DNA from: Talinum fruticosum
Lineage: Eukaryota > Streptophyta > Magnoliopsida > Caryophyllales > Talinaceae
NCBI GenBank assembly: GCA_021018815.1
Contig: JAITYX010000030.1
Span: forward strand, 1,379,001-1,443,000
Length of the DNA stretch: 64,000 bases
Reading direction: 5' to 3'
Positions 23,801 to 36,884 of the stretch are shown here, one piece after another (position 1 is the stretch's first letter; the number at the start of each line of letters is the position of its first letter). The translations under genes and the position numbers were made by a program. Under the pieces are notes generated by a model, which did not search any database, was not told the origin of the DNA, and saw only the letters and a list, made by a program, of their open reading frames with translations.

Positions 23801-25615
23801 AAAAGACCACTGAGACAATGCGGTGTATGCAAGCTATGCTGCGGGCCCAGGCGCGGGCCAGATCTGTCCGCGCCTATGTTCCCGAGTCCCCTCACTCGAG
23901 TAGCAAGTCTTCCCAAATTCACCACCCGGTAAGCCTACTTCTCTAAAGTTCGGTTACTCTAAAAGTCTTTATGAGTGATCTAACAAACACCTATTCTATG
24001 CCAACTTGGTTATATGTTTAATGCAAAATATGTGGAGAAGCTTCCTTGAGGTTTCTCTTGGAAATGTCTAAAGATGAACCCTTTGCAGATTTTGTACTTG
24101 TATGTCTTGCTTTTAGGTGAATAACAAGGGCAAGATGGTGGGATTAGGTTATTGCTTTTGACATGAAAATTGGGGGTCAACTACAGGTGGGGAAAATGTA
24201 GTGGTTGTCATTTGACTCTGTCAATCCTCTTTTAACCTTTTTTAGCTTTTTGGTTGATGATTTTCTTATGTAGGGCTCATTCCACATGGATCCCTTATTG
24301 ATTAATCATAAAAGTTCATTCATCTGCTCTATAATTATTCAGCAAAGCTCTTTTACATTAACTTGAGCTAACCTGCAAAAACTTAGAATCATGTTAAATT
24401 CATGATTAACCATGAGAACCCATCATTATTTGGAAATTTACTTTGTGATCAATCACTAATGCTTATCTGCCTCCTTTTACCTTATAAAAAATCTTTGTTC
24501 GATGTAAATTTAGATTTTTACTTTAGGCAGGTCTTTCTTTTTATCGTTAATTTTAAAAGCTGGGAAAACGATACAATATATGAGTGTAGCTTAATTACAC
24601 CAGTTTTATCCATATGGTAGGTAAGACTTTTGGATGTATTGGTTTGGTTTGGTGAAATTTTCTTGATGGCTAATTCATTTTAACGGACTTTATCTTCAGG
24701 GCCCCCGACACCTGAGAAATTTGAGCAAATTCTCCGTGCAAAAAGCACAAAGCAGGATCAATCCCCAAAAATCAGGGTACATTCAACATTTCTATATTCT
24801 TGTGTCCCAACTTTCAACCAACATTTACTAATTTGCTTGGCTTGTTTCAGAGGAATCTGTCAAGACCAAGTAGTAGGGGCCACTTGGCCTCATCATCCTG
24901 GTCAGACCCTCGAATGGACGAGCCCACATGGGACCCACGAGGTGCCACCTCAACGAGGACATGTGTGACAGATGAGGATCGAGCTGACAGAATCCTAGAA
25001 GTAGACACAGGGAAACCCCACTTCGGTTTCAGAAGGAGGAACCTCTTTGATCCCTCTCACTCTGGCCTATTGACCTCGGACCAAGTGAGCCATAGCTACA
25101 CCACCTCCAAGGACTCAACCACCCACCACACCATCCCTAGCCCAGCGTCCTGTGAAGTGGTCCAGTCCTTGAACCCTCTCAAATTCCCCAGAGAAATCGA
25201 CGATGAAGGGTTATACTGCACTGCAGAAAACAGCCCACAGTGCTACTCCGCAACCTCTCAGGGCGGCAGTTCGAGAAGAGGGCCATTTACTCCTACAAAG
25301 AGCGATGGCTCTAGAAGCTTCCTTAGTGGCTACTCAGACTGCCCTAGCTACATGGCCTACACTGAGTCATCAAGGGCTAAGATGAGGTCCCTGAGTGCCC
25401 CTAAGCAGAGGCCTCATTACGAGAGGGCAAGCTCAACCAAGAGGTACTCGGTTCATGGGTTGGGCGAGCATAACCCCAGATCAAATACACAGAGGGCTGC
25501 AGCAATGCACGCGAATTTTACAAGCAAGGCTTACCCTGGGTCAGGTCGATTGGATAGGCTCGGAATGCCGGTTAAGGACAGTACAGTAGTTTACTACAGT
25601 GGGTATTTGAACTAG
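20810..25615 (+). CDS. IQD22: IQ67-domain (IQD) calmodulin-binding protein (one-base frame break at exon 2/3)
   Basis: IQD proteins bind calmodulin and act as scaffolds at microtubules, plasma membrane or nucleus. Exons: 20810-21250, 23728-23928, 24700-24776, 24851-25615, about 494 aa. The N-terminus [15 protein letters not shown] is typical of the IQD22-25 group. The IQ67 region spans residues about 131-197, with [12 protein letters not shown] split from [10 protein letters not shown] by the conserved phase-0 intron, followed by [15 protein letters not shown] and [13 protein letters not shown]. The conserved PPTPEKFE follows in exon 3. Exon 2 ends in phase 0 and exon 4 begins in phase 0, but exon 3 is 77 bases, so one base is missing at this junction (probably CCGG|GT or AG|GGG reduced by a G). 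A downstream acceptor after CCTGAG (24716) would restore the frame but drop GPPTPE. Intron 1 is 2.5 kb and holds a T9/G-rich tract. Orthology to At4g23060 is inferred from the kinase neighbour. Confidence 0.88.
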
Positions 25616-27382
25616 ATGAACCACTGGGTTATCAAATATCCAATTAGCTAACTTTATATATAATCTAGTGAGAAACTTGGTTATTTATTTTCCCACTCAT
25701 TGTTTAGTTTTGATAATTATGGCTAACCCAGGGGGTTGAAGTTTCCCTGTGTTGCAAGTGCCCCCTCAGAACTGTGGCAAAGTGTATGTACAAAAGGGTG
25801 GCTCTGACTATGAGTGTGTAATGGACACCGTGCTTTTAGCTACTTGTCTCTCTTCTTACTTTATTTGGACTTTCATTTTGCCCCGATTCCCAATCAATAA
25901 TATAGGGCACTTAACACTGGGACGTAGTTATGAATACTTCAGCGTCTAAAATTGGACACTGTGAATGGGAATAAATGGGGGCTGTGGTGGTCTTCATTGA
26001 AGACTACAGTGACGGTCAGGCTACGTTCACACATCTCCATATATCCATCATCCCCATTTCCAACTCATTTTGCATCCAACTCGTCATTCAATGCCATGTG
26101 TGTGAGTAATTTACTACTCTATTACCTTAATGAGAGTAATGATCTACCATGCTGAGCTTGCTTGCTCCATACTTAATGAATTCACGTTGTAATTGCCCTT
26201 GATAATGGTCTTCAAAATTACTTTTGTAACAAGGTTTTCTAGGCATTGAAGTATCGTGAATTGTGATAACAATTGCAAAGCTGTGTAGGTAATATTTAGG
26301 GTCTATCTATTATTCATGAGCGCAAAGTTCTTATGACTTCTTCCAAGACTGTTAGACCGTTTTTGTGATATCTTTCTATGCATATACAAGTTTTATCTAC
26401 ATAAATATTATATTTTAATAGTTCTTTCTAAAGTATAATGACGTGTTCACTGAGATTTCGAGAGTATATACATGGGGATGACAGGTAGTACGTTTCTTTT
26501 GGTATCACATTAGTCACAATTTTTACATAGTCTCAAGCTCCCTACCTCCTTATAAGATAGTTCCCAAGACAACCTCTAATTTATCCTGAAAAAGTCACTC
26601 ATTTTGCCAAACTTATACATTAAAAAACCCAACTACTACGTATTTCTATATATAGATCCGAGAACATTAACATCCATGGTGCATAACAATCTCGGGGCAT
26701 CAGACTACATGCTACACGGGAAAAATACATTCTTTTTTCTCCTTTTATTTGTCCCTTTCTTTTTGGTGGGGAGTGGGGTTAAAAGTGGTTCTCCCTGGCT
26801 GTTTCATTACCAGTGGATGAGAAGCCCAACTCGTACAAAAGAGAGGTAAAAAGAAATTGTTGTAGAATTTGGACTCCAAACTATTTTAGTGGAATTCCTA
26901 ATTTATCTGCAAATAATTGTGCTTCAAAAATCTTAGACTTTGATTAGTGTGGGTAAGTCCAGGTGATGTTGCAAGCTGAGCTTATTTTGAAAACATTGAT
27001 TTAAAACTCCACCTAAAGCTTGATTAATAAATCAGGTTCCAAACAACAAAGAATCCCATAAAGCTTCTCCATTTACAACTCAAAATTAATGTATCAACTC
27101 AAAAGTCATAGGGCAAAAGATGCTGATAAACACCACCAACTAATCAGCATGAGAAAAGCAGGAAACCAGACATTGTTATATACATGTACAATCACCAAGA
27201 ATCCCATTCTATTACAACCAAAACCCATGGGGAAAAACCCGGAACAGAAAAAAAGAAAAATACAGGATGAAAATAATATGGGAATTAACATATGCTATCG
27301 CAGAGAAACGGACAAAAAAAAGAAGAAAAATAAGAAGAAGAAGTAGATATACTCAAGAGGAATTCAGAGATTGTAGATGAGA
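25616..27382. other. 1.8-kb spacer between convergent IQD and rhomboid genes
   Basis: Both flanking genes end here, so the spacer holds two 3' untranslated regions. A T/G-rich tract lies near 26758-26778. I see no further gene; short open frames here are AT-rich and unrecognised. Confidence 0.55.
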
Positions 27383-30300
27383 TCAGTCACATTTCCACCT
27401 AGAGGTAGGCACACAGCTGAGGTATTGGCACCAGTGACATTGGTCATACCCATTCTTCCCTTGGAATAGCATTACGAGTCCAAGTGTGAATCTGTCAAAA
27501 ACCGCCATGACATTTGAATTTCAGTTAACAACCGACTTTTGAACTTCTGGAAAAACATGTAAGTTATGACTTCAAGGAACATATAACGCATAGAAACATG
27601 ATTGAGAGTAGTAATTTATCATCTTCTCGGTCCTACGACTCGAATTTGGTTCATATGATCTCACTTCAGTGGGATTTGGATCTCCGTAATCCTTGATTTG
27701 CGTAACCCACATTGGGTGTACTAGATGCATATTTCAATAGTATGGTCAGGGGACAATAAATGGCATAATGTTTTTGGATTCAAAGTTCATAACCAGCAAT
27801 TTTCAAGAGCCCAAATGTTGTATTGCATGTTCCATGTAAAAATCTAAATAGAAGAGAATTTGGTTTTGCATTTCACTCTAGTTTTTCTCTATAAGTCAGT
27901 CTTGTTTATTCGAGGAGGGAAGACCTCCTTCCTCAACTAGTGGGAGCACTATGAACTCTCTCAAGTCCCAAAACCACACATGTATTAGATATATAAGGTT
28001 ATAATTCGATTCAACAAAAAAACAATTGAAGGGCTTACCCTGCTATCAGAGCCGCTAGAGCAATGAAGAATAACACAAGCTGGTAAGGTAGGTACTTGGT
28101 CTTCACACGTGCATGCTCAGGGAGTTGATGACGCTCGAGCCACCCAAACCTAGGGCGCAGAAGTAAAACAAACCCGAGAAAGAAACCACTTACAAATCCT
28201 CCGATGTGGGCAAAATTGTCAACGTGAGGAAGGATTCCGACTGCTAAGTTAATGGCAATGATGATCAAAAGGGTGAATAGAGCGGCTGCCTACAAGAACA
28301 TAAAGGACAGAAGGTTTATTCAACTGAACAAACTTTTTTTTCTTTTACTATAGAAAGGATAAGCTAGTAATCAGCAATCACATATCAAGTGGACTAGGCA
28401 AGCATAAAAGATTAAAAACCCATGCTCGACATACACGTGATCCAAGTCTTTCCAACAAAGAAAAAGTTGATACCTTGTTTGCGTAGATTGTCCAGTTAGT
28501 AAGAAGCTCTGAGAGCATGGCTCCAAGAAGCCCGAACAAGGCACCAGAGGCTCCAACAGATATGCCACGTTGAAGAAAGAGAGAAGACAGTACACTCCCG
28601 CCTAGGCCTGCTATGAGATACAGAAATCCAACACGCACTGCAACAAGGAGCCACAAATGTCAAAATCATAGATAAGCTAATCAAAGTTGAGCATGTTTAC
28701 CTAAACAATCTAGGCTAGCAATTGAAACCACCAAGAAACCATTTCCCACCCCCCAACCCCCCAAAAAATAAAGAAATAAAAAAATAAAAAGAAGGAAAAC
28801 AACATTTCCTTGACATTTAAACAATTGAAAGGAGCTACTTAAGCAAGCCCTCATGATTGAAGTTGAATGATTCTTAATTTTTTACTATTGCTTTCAAAGA
28901 ATCCTCCAAATAATAAAGAAAATATTTTTGAGTCGCAAAAATTTGAAGCAGAAATCATACCAAAACCAAATTGTTGTTCAAGACGGATCCCAATGAACAC
29001 CAAACTCAACATATTGGCGAGGAGGTGAATTACTCCAGCATGCAACCAAATACAAGTTATAAGCCTCCATCCTTGATGCTGATGCACTACCTTGTCCCAC
29101 TGAAGGGCTCCCATTTTCACTAATCTGCAGAAACCAATACATGGCAAAATAAGGCCACACCTTCTTTGTTTAGAGCAAATGTTGTCACAAACATCATGAT
29201 GCTCATATGAGGCAACATTCTCATGGAAGTCGAGACAGATACACATATAATGTTTGTCTCAATGTCATCAGAGAATTTGATATCAGAAGGGAATAAGAAA
29301 ACATAGGTAGATCAATATCTTAAAATGGTAATTCAATTTCCAATCATTTAAAAGATCAAATCCCATGAGCAAAAATGTCATTTTTTTCATAAAGCATCAA
29401 AGATGCTACAAGACGAACCAGTATTAATTGCTAGTGTAACATTGGAAATTCCTTGACTTCAGAACTTTGACATTTTCTACTCATATGAGATGTGACCAGT
29501 CTGGCATGCTTATTACTTATCAGATAACATGTAGGCACGGAAAATAGTCAATAAAATCTCCCAACTGCATATAGGGGGAAACAGAAGAGTGCATAAAAGT
29601 ACAAGTAACAATATCAATCAAAATCAAGAAGCACACATTTGAAAAGATAATTTCTTTGCAATCAAACCAAATTTATTTCTACATTTACAATTTCAAACAT
29701 CTTAAGCAAAACATTTGTCTTCAATTTAGACTGTTGAAGATGACCCAAAATTGTAGACAACTTTGAAACTACTACAATTGAATTGATCGGATCAACTACT
29801 CAGAACTGAAACAAAAACATCATGGGAAGCTTTGAGTTGCCAAGAAAATCTACCCAATTTCAAATGCTTAGCTTAAAATGAAGGTCAAAATGCTTCCTAA
29901 TTCAATAAGTCAACGATCCCAAAACAATCATAGAAACAGTTACTTAAACAACTGGTGAATTTACCATAAATTATGTGCCTAATTAGAATCTAAGCACAAA
30001 AGCCTCATCAATTACTTACAAAGAGGCAAACCCACATCAAAGCAACTAAAATCAAGCACAAATGACAAACCCATACAAAATTCAACCCGTATCTCACTAA
30101 TCAACACAACCCACCTCGAATTATCACAAACCCACATCAAATTATCACAAACCCGCATCAAAGAAGCTCAAATTAAGCACACCCATATCAGAGAAGCTGA
30201 AATGAAATCAAACACAAGTCAAGAATAGAGTAGAAAAGTTGGGATTTTTACGCGTCGGAAGAGGGGCCCAGAAGAGGGTTTTCTCTAAGGGGCTGGAAGG

Positions 30301-30538
30301 AGAGTCGACCCAAAAATCTAGCCACACAGCCTTCAGAGCCGAAGTTGTTTTTCGGGCAATCGTTGACGAACATGGTGAGAATAAACATGACCACATTCGC
30401 AACAACAATCATGGGCACCAACCACGAAGTCCATTGCCTATCGGAGGTCTCTATGTGATACGCGCCACCACCAGATGACGCGTAATTCGAGTAATTAGTG
30501 TTCGCCGCTCTATTCTTCTCCAGATCTCTGTTCGCCAT
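27383..30538 (-). CDS. RBL: Rhomboid intramembrane serine protease (RBL1/2-like)
   Basis: Rhomboids cleave substrate proteins within the membrane; plant RBL1/2-type members are reported in the Golgi. Five exons on the minus strand: 30252-30538, 28961-29124, 28474-28637, 28039-28289, 27383-27491, giving 324 aa with all phases closing. Order: a polar N-terminus, a first membrane segment ([20 protein letters not shown]), a loop with cysteines, then [20 protein letters not shown] with its conserved His and Asn. GASG carries the nucleophile Ser181, and FAHIGG carries the catalytic His233. The tail is basic and cysteine-rich and ends RWKCD, as in plant family members. The catalytic dyad is intact, so it should be active. 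Intron 1 (1.1 kb) has repeated ATCACAAACCC words. In Arabidopsis RBL2 (At1g63120) lies near RFC2 and RBL6 (At1g12750) lies beside CYP87A2 (from memory), matching this context. Confidence 0.95.
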
Positions 30539-33500
30539 CTCTCTCTCTCTCTCTCACAACCCAGAGGCTGTACTAGGCTTTGGAAGCTACAAGAAGGAAA
30601 ATTTGGTAGGTGGATATCGAATTGAATGTTGGGAGAATAAGGAGAAGAAGAAGAAAGAGGAAGAAGTTTATAGAAATTAGGGGAAAAGGGTATAGAAGCG
30701 AGTCGGTGAAGTCACTCTTCGAATGAGAGAGAGAGACGGAGGAAAAACTCGTTTTTATGGCAGGAAATTTTAACGGTTGGATGGAGGAAGAGGTAACAGC
30801 AGTTCGACAGAGTGGGGAGGAGTGGAAGAGAAATTAAAAGACGAAAATACCCCCCATCCGGAGTGGGTTTGGTATCGTGGTTGTCATTTCACAGTCCTCC
30901 TCGGCAAGCGCACCTGTAAAATAACAATAAAAGAAAATAAAAACCGTGTTTTTAAAAAAAAAAATTAATAAATAAAAATATTATTTTAAAAAAAAACCTT
31001 TTTAAGGGTTATTTTGTGGCAACTCATGTACTTTAGTTTTGAATTAAAAGTACAAGAAAAATAGCCCTTAATTGAGTTGTATTAAAATAATTATTTTTGA
31101 AATATATGGAATTTAAAGTAATATTTTTAATGGAAAATCACTTCATAGCTATTGAAACACATAAAATTAACACAAAATAACAATTAATTGAGATTATACA
31201 TTAACATTAATTGCTTTATGTTAATATTCTACTATTATAATCACTTCATAATTACTATTTAAAGTTAGCATTATAGTCAATGATCAATCAACCTTTGATG
31301 GGAAATATAAAGAAGTTATTGATTATGCCATGTTAAATGTTGACACAATTATGAATAATATTATTAATTAACTCGAATAATAAATTCTTTGAGAAACTAT
31401 CAAAATCGAGGACTTTCAATTTTGTTTGTACGTGTATTTGTAATTCAAGTCATATATCGGGAGTCTTAAAATATTAAAATGAAGTTTATCTTGCAAGTGA
31501 ATAACATACAAGTTGTACTCAAATTGATTCCTCGATGTTCTTTTTATAAAAGTTTCACAAAAATTGCCAAAACTTAGCTTCCCAATTTTTTTCAAGGGAT
31601 TTTCATAAACATATTAACTTCTAACTTTTTTCAAAAAAATACACAACTTTTTCACACTAATACTAGTTTGTGCCATGGAAATTATAACTCCTTAGTATGT
31701 AAGGAATTGTATTCTATAGCTCAAGTCATCCATCTATTTCGGTTTTTTGTTTTTTGTTTAAATGAAATTTAAATTAAAACAAAAAAATAATTATAATTTT
31801 TAGTACTATGTGCTTTCCTTTTCATACATGTATTTATCTTCTATAAATCTTTTATCCATGTATATTTAATTATTACCCACGAATAATATGGCTACCGCTA
31901 AACAGACCACTATAGTAGTTTCCGCTATATGGACCTTACACGTGGGTTGATTTAGTCTCATTGATTGATTTACATAAATATCATCTAAAAGTTGTTATTA
32001 CCATTCACCAACGTTAATGACTAATTATCTTCTTATTATTTATGGGTTAAAGCCTTTGCCAAAATTGTGAGTCTTCTTTGCTTTCAAGCATTGATTACCA
32101 TATATTTATAGCCAATCTAACAGGATTTATACTTAAAAATTACAAACATCTAATAAATGTGAATATGCAAAAAAACTATCTATTTGGTTTTCATAATTTA
32201 CTAGTGCAACATAAATATTCCACCAAACACACGATATAGAAAAAAAAATTTCACCAACAAAGTGCTAAATAAGGCAGTAGCAATTTCATCGCAATAAAGA
32301 GGAGAACACAAATTCGAATTTCCGAAAATTTACTTGTTGGAAGGGATTTTAACTTAAACACTTGTAGTTCGAAAAGGATTACACCATCAGTTAAGTTAAA
32401 AAAAAAAAAAAAAAAACTCCTTCCCTACACTAATTTTTTAATAAATTAATTAATAATAAAAGCAAAAAGTATTGAAAAGAACTCGTCAACCAGCCAAGCA
32501 AGAGAGAAGTACCTAGGAAAGCTACTTTGTAACCAATTTGGAATAATGCGTATGAATAAAGTATTTTTGCCTTTTTTGGGGCTTGACTCTTTGTAAACAT
32601 AATATATTCTTGTTATATTTTCAATACTAGGGGTTAAACTACTTTCTTCGTACGATAATTATAATTAGATAGATTTTAAAAATACATAAAATTATAAATT
32701 AAATGCTTAATTATAATAATATATTATTAAAACAAGTTATTAGAAATAAACTAAAAAATAATGTGAAATCATTGCTACATAATCAACTGTTTTATAAAAA
32801 AACCTATCTTACTAAAATAATTATATCTATAAAGGGATTGGGGGGGCATATTTATCTCCTTAACTTGTTTCATATATAATTTTTTTAACCATCAATTTCA
32901 ATTTATCCTTATAATAAGATACTACTTTTACTTAAGCTAGAATTTGACTGTCAAAAAGTGCCTTTCAAAGCAAATTATTTTGATATTTTTCTCATTGTCA
33001 ATTGATACAAATTTTGAAAATTAATGTTCATAATTACCAATTATTTTTTGAAGGGCAACCAGTAATTAGGTCATTATTAATTTATCACTATTTATTACAA
33101 GAAGAGCAACATGAACTAAGCATATTCTAATCCAGATCTATTCCGATCCGACGCAACTACCCTTAACGTGTAATTAACAAAAACTTACAATATTTCAGTA
33201 ATTTTTTCGCATTTTTGATGATTTAAAAAACAACCAAAAAAAAAAAGTGGGCATCCTTTGTGTTGACGAAGAAAGTATTTATTGATCTGTGAATGTAAAG
33301 AGAATATAAGTTTAGTTGGCTCCCGCGTTTCACGTGCGAAACGCGGCGACAATGTGCGGTTGTACGCGTTCAAGAGTCAGCGTCAACCACTCTTTGATTT
33401 TCTCTCTCTTTCTTTTTTTTTTTTTTGGATACTTTCATAGTCAGAAATCTTTATATATGTACATGAGCTTAGGGGGTCTTTGGCTCTTTCCTGTGGTTGA

Positions 33501-33913
33501 TTGGTTACAACTATTTCTTGGTGAGATCACTTGCGTACAAGTTACCCTCATCATAGTTCCAACCCTAATACAAATCCTCACCAAATACCTACCATTTCAT
33601 GTTATCGACGTCACTTGAAAGTTTATACAAGGACGTACGATGGCTGATGTAGACGAAACCTGAACCCAGATTCCTGATAATAACCCCCAGACAGCCACCG
33701 TTGATTTCTGTGGTTGCCTTTGGTTAAAAGAAGAATAGTGTACACCACAACATCAGAGTTGAGATCTTTTATCATAAATAATGAACTTTCTTCGCTTAAA
33801 TAGTGTAAGACAATACAATCCACATCTCGATATATCCAAAAGGTTTTAACATTCAAAATTGGAGTCATTCTCCGTCGACAAAATGGTGTCCCTAGGGGAA
33901 AGAGAGAGGGAGT
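30539..33913. other. 3.4-kb spacer upstream of the rhomboid gene and downstream of eL24
   Basis: This is very AT-rich apart from the GA-rich rhomboid leader (30539-30760) and a GC-rich 24-bp palindrome at 33323-33346. An A-run lies at 32399-32416. I see no gene; the frame at 33316-33618 is partly a T-run and matches nothing I know. Confidence 0.55.
33323..33346. repeat. 24-bp GC-rich palindrome with a central G-box
   Basis: Nine-base arms CCGCGTTTC and GAAACGCGG flank ACGTGC, so a CACGTG core sits inside a perfect inverted repeat. It stands in an otherwise AT-rich spacer downstream of eL24. It could be a protein-binding site or a cruciform-forming sequence; the function is unknown. Confidence 0.7.
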
Positions 33914-35797
33914 TTACCGCTTTCCACCTCCACCACTGAGCTTCGGGCCCTTCGGTGCTGCACCCTTTGAGGCACCCTTGCCCTGGGTCTTTTGTGCCTT
34001 GGCCGTCACTTCTGCTTTCTTTGCTCTCTTTTCATCCTTGGTTTTCTTGATCCTTTCCTTGATTTCCCTACAGAACCCAAAACCTGTTCGTCAGAGAAAA
34101 TGTCTAACTGTGACTCTGATACATGTTTTTAGGAAGGTTCAGCTATGACAAAATGCAAGCCCTAGCTCGACATGGCAAAATTACTAGTATAAACTGGGAC
34201 TAACCGGAGTGCGGCCTCCCTTGCAGCATCTCTCACTTCAGGCTTCTCGCTTCTTTTCTTCTGAATAACCTCCAAGGTGGCCCCAACAATAGACCTTGAG
34301 TATGGCTTCTTGGTGGTCCTTCTCCTCTTTTTCACTGCTTCAGCAGAAATATCCTAAAAGAAACAAGAGTAATCGTCAATATTCAACGGCAATCAGGGAG
34401 CATCAGTAGCCACTAAGATTTGCTTTTATTCAAAAGATCTTGAGGGAACCTTCTTGTGCTGCTTTCGGTATACAGCAGTCCAGCAGAGCTTTGAAGGCTT
34501 CAGACGGTTGTGGAAGTACCTCTTACATTTTGAATTGGCAAAAAGGAAAACCTTAAACCAAGAAATGCAATTCAGTACGTTTCAGGATCTCAACTACATA
34601 CAAGATTTTAACATCATACTGCACTAAAGTACCATAAGTTCACCGCTGTAGCTTACCTGAGAATCAGAACGCACAAACCTGATACCCTTTCCAGGGTATA
34701 TCTTGGAGCCACTGAAACGGCAAAGCTCAGTCCTGAGATCAAAGTTAAGTGACATGAGACTAATCCAAAAACCAATTTTAAAAATATGTAAAAAGAGAAA
34801 GGCTAACTATACTGCAGAGGCTTTTTGCGTTAGAAATTCACTACCAAATGCCGATGACAGTATATCGATAAATTACCATCCACATAAAATTCAGAGTACA
34901 TATCCAACTCCAACTCCAAGCCACACGGAATACACTATGTTTTTAAGTACATCGAAAGCATAGTTAGGCCACCAGAATTTGGGACGAAGCTCATCAAGTG
35001 CATATGTTTACAAGAAGATAAGAAGATGTTAAACTTGGGACACAAAATACACTCTCCAAGCAATCATTATCCCGAAAAGAACCAATCAAAGGGACAATTC
35101 AATAAGTCCATCAACAACTTAGGAAGGAGCCATCGGTCCTAGAATTATTACTTTCGTTACGGAGCCAAAAGAACATTCATTTACTAAACCTATTATCTTA
35201 AAATATCCGACCGCACCCTAGCCACCTTTGCTACAGTCCTTAGCCCAACCGATGGCACCACAACCACCCGCCCTCAGAAGGGAGACCCAAAACCTGCAAA
35301 CCAAGTACACCATATCACCAATGCTAAGACTCACTCCAATGCTGCTCAGGGTAACAGTGCAATGTTCAATCAGGCATAGCACATTTGCAAACCAAAGTCC
35401 TCGTCGTTGCCCAAATAATCAAGTAGCCCAAGCCCCGTTCTTAACAGTCCCATCTATCTAGACAAGATTAGCAACTTCAAAACCATAAAATGCTGCTCAA
35501 ATTAGCAATTTCAACAAGAAAAATCTCATCACACCCTACTTAATTTTCAGCTTGATTCTAACAAAACGAAGCAGTTCTCAAGCCTTTTGCAAAATCCCAC
35601 TTCCCAAACTGATCCTATTATCACCCCTTCCACCTAAATCATACTTTTTCGAGTAGAAATGGGTCGAAACCAACATGCACGAAATCCTCTTTTTGAAACA
35701 AAAGGCATTCGAATCTCCAATGCTAACACCAGAACAAACAAACCAAAAAAATTCATAGATAGGAGAGAGATAGAGAGAGAGATTACTTGAGCACCAT
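33914..35797 (-). CDS. RPL24: 60S ribosomal protein eL24
   Basis: This is a component of the large cytosolic ribosomal subunit at the intersubunit face; plant eL24 also affects translation reinitiation. Five exons on the minus strand: 35787-35797, 34657-34732, 34450-34551, 34205-34353, 33914-34067, giving 163 aa with all phases closing. The first coding exon is only 11 bases (MVLK split), followed by a 1.05-kb intron, as often seen in plant ribosomal protein genes. Conserved stretches include [51 protein letters not shown] and [14 protein letters not shown], ending in a Gly-rich tail with GGGGKR. Promoter elements typical of the class lie just upstream (telo-box 35833-35840, site II 35921-35957). 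Confidence 0.97.
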
Positions 35798-35832
35798 GAC
35801 GAGGATCCGTGAGGAAGGCTACAATTGTGCAG

Positions 35833-35840
35833 AAACCCTA
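35833..35840 (+). promoter_or_regulatory. Telo-box (AAACCCTA) of the eL24 promoter
   Basis: AAACCCTA lies 36-43 bases before the eL24 start codon. The telo-box is a known element of plant ribosomal-protein and cell-cycle promoters and usually works with site II elements, two of which lie about 90-160 bases upstream of the start here. Confidence 0.65.
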
Positions 35841-35920
35841 GCGGAAAAAGGGCAGAGGTGAACTTTGCTCTTTCAAATGTTTCCGCCCTTCTACTAACCG
35901 GACATTCTTTAGAACTTAGA

Positions 35921-35957
35921 AGCCCAAGAATGGATATTAATCCACTCTTCAAGCCCA
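35921..35957 (-). promoter_or_regulatory. Two site II elements (TGGGCT) of the eL24 promoter
   Basis: AGCCCA at 35921-35926 and 35952-35957 reads TGGGCT on the coding strand, matching the TGGGCY site II element bound by TCP factors. Paired with the nearby telo-box this is the standard plant ribosomal-protein promoter arrangement. Confidence 0.6.
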
Positions 35958-36189
35958 CTAGAATTACTGGATATAAAATTCATGCATTCATTATAATAAT
36001 TTCGAAATTTATCGTTGAGCATAATTTTATTTTATTTTTTTGGGAGTGGGGAACAAGTGAAAACAAGGGATTTTAGAGAGTAGAAGGAAAAAAATAAAAA
36101 GAAAACAAGCGTTTGTGTTTTTAAGTTCGGGACTACTTTATAAAGTAATCTTTAGACGATTCTTAGACGATCCTGTTTAACGTTACATA

Positions 36190-36330
36190 AAAACATGGAA
36201 TCTACTTATATTTCATACTCATTTACATTCTTTTATCTTCGTTTGTTTATGTTCTTTTCTTATTTAACAACTCATTTCTATTTGTTTATGTTTATGTGAG
36301 TTTTATATGTAAATTCAAACAAGTTAGTAA
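36190..36330 (+). repeat. AT-rich dispersed repeat, copy C
   Basis: This shares a 23-base exact stretch (36256-36278, core TTATTTAACAACTCATTTC) with copy A at 5548-5570. Its end, TATATGTAAATTCAAAC, matches the corresponding end of copies A and B. It appears to be a single copy without an inverted partner nearby. Confidence 0.5.
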
Positions 36331-36884
36331 TCTTATTATGAGTGTTTTTTTATGTTTCTACGCCTTTTTGTTTAAAGAAAGACAAATATCTCCATCAAAA
36401 AGAATTTTAATTTCCAAGAAAAAAACTTATAAATAGAGAGGATGCCTTCGAAACAAAAAAGTAATACTAATAGTAGTAAACTAACTAATAGAATATTTTA
36501 TTACTAAACGAAGGACTAGGGCTTACTGACGGTGAAAGAACAAGTTTACGGAAACGCCTGAGCTGGAAATTTCATATAAAGATAATTGTCTGACCCAATT
36601 CCTCAGGCATAGTAATACTCACAATTCATTTCTTAACCTAAACATCATATTCATATTCATGGAAATTTCCCTACAAAATAAGCTGCTTAGATACAAACAA
36701 GCCCACCAGGCAGTGAATTTCAAACACTACAAGACCAGAAAGTTTCAAATTTCTGCAAACTCTTCCAAAACAAACATCTGAATGCACCCCTGGGAAAATT
36801 TTCTTCACAAGAAGAATCAAAGCTTGCCAGAAACTGGGTCAGATGGGGTTTTTTGTTGGGGGAGGGGGGTATCTAGCTTTAGCC

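Larger units (their letters stand above)
35798..36884. other. 1.1-kb spacer between eL24 and RFC2
   Basis: This holds the eL24 promoter, another copy of the AT-rich dispersed repeat (36190-36330) and the RFC2 3' region with a T6/G-rich tract (36849-36870). I see no additional gene. Confidence 0.6.

Noticed and set aside
33316..33618. 100-residue frame starting in the GC-rich palindrome
   Set aside because: It runs through a T-run and has no recognisable domain. The palindrome explains its GC-rich start.
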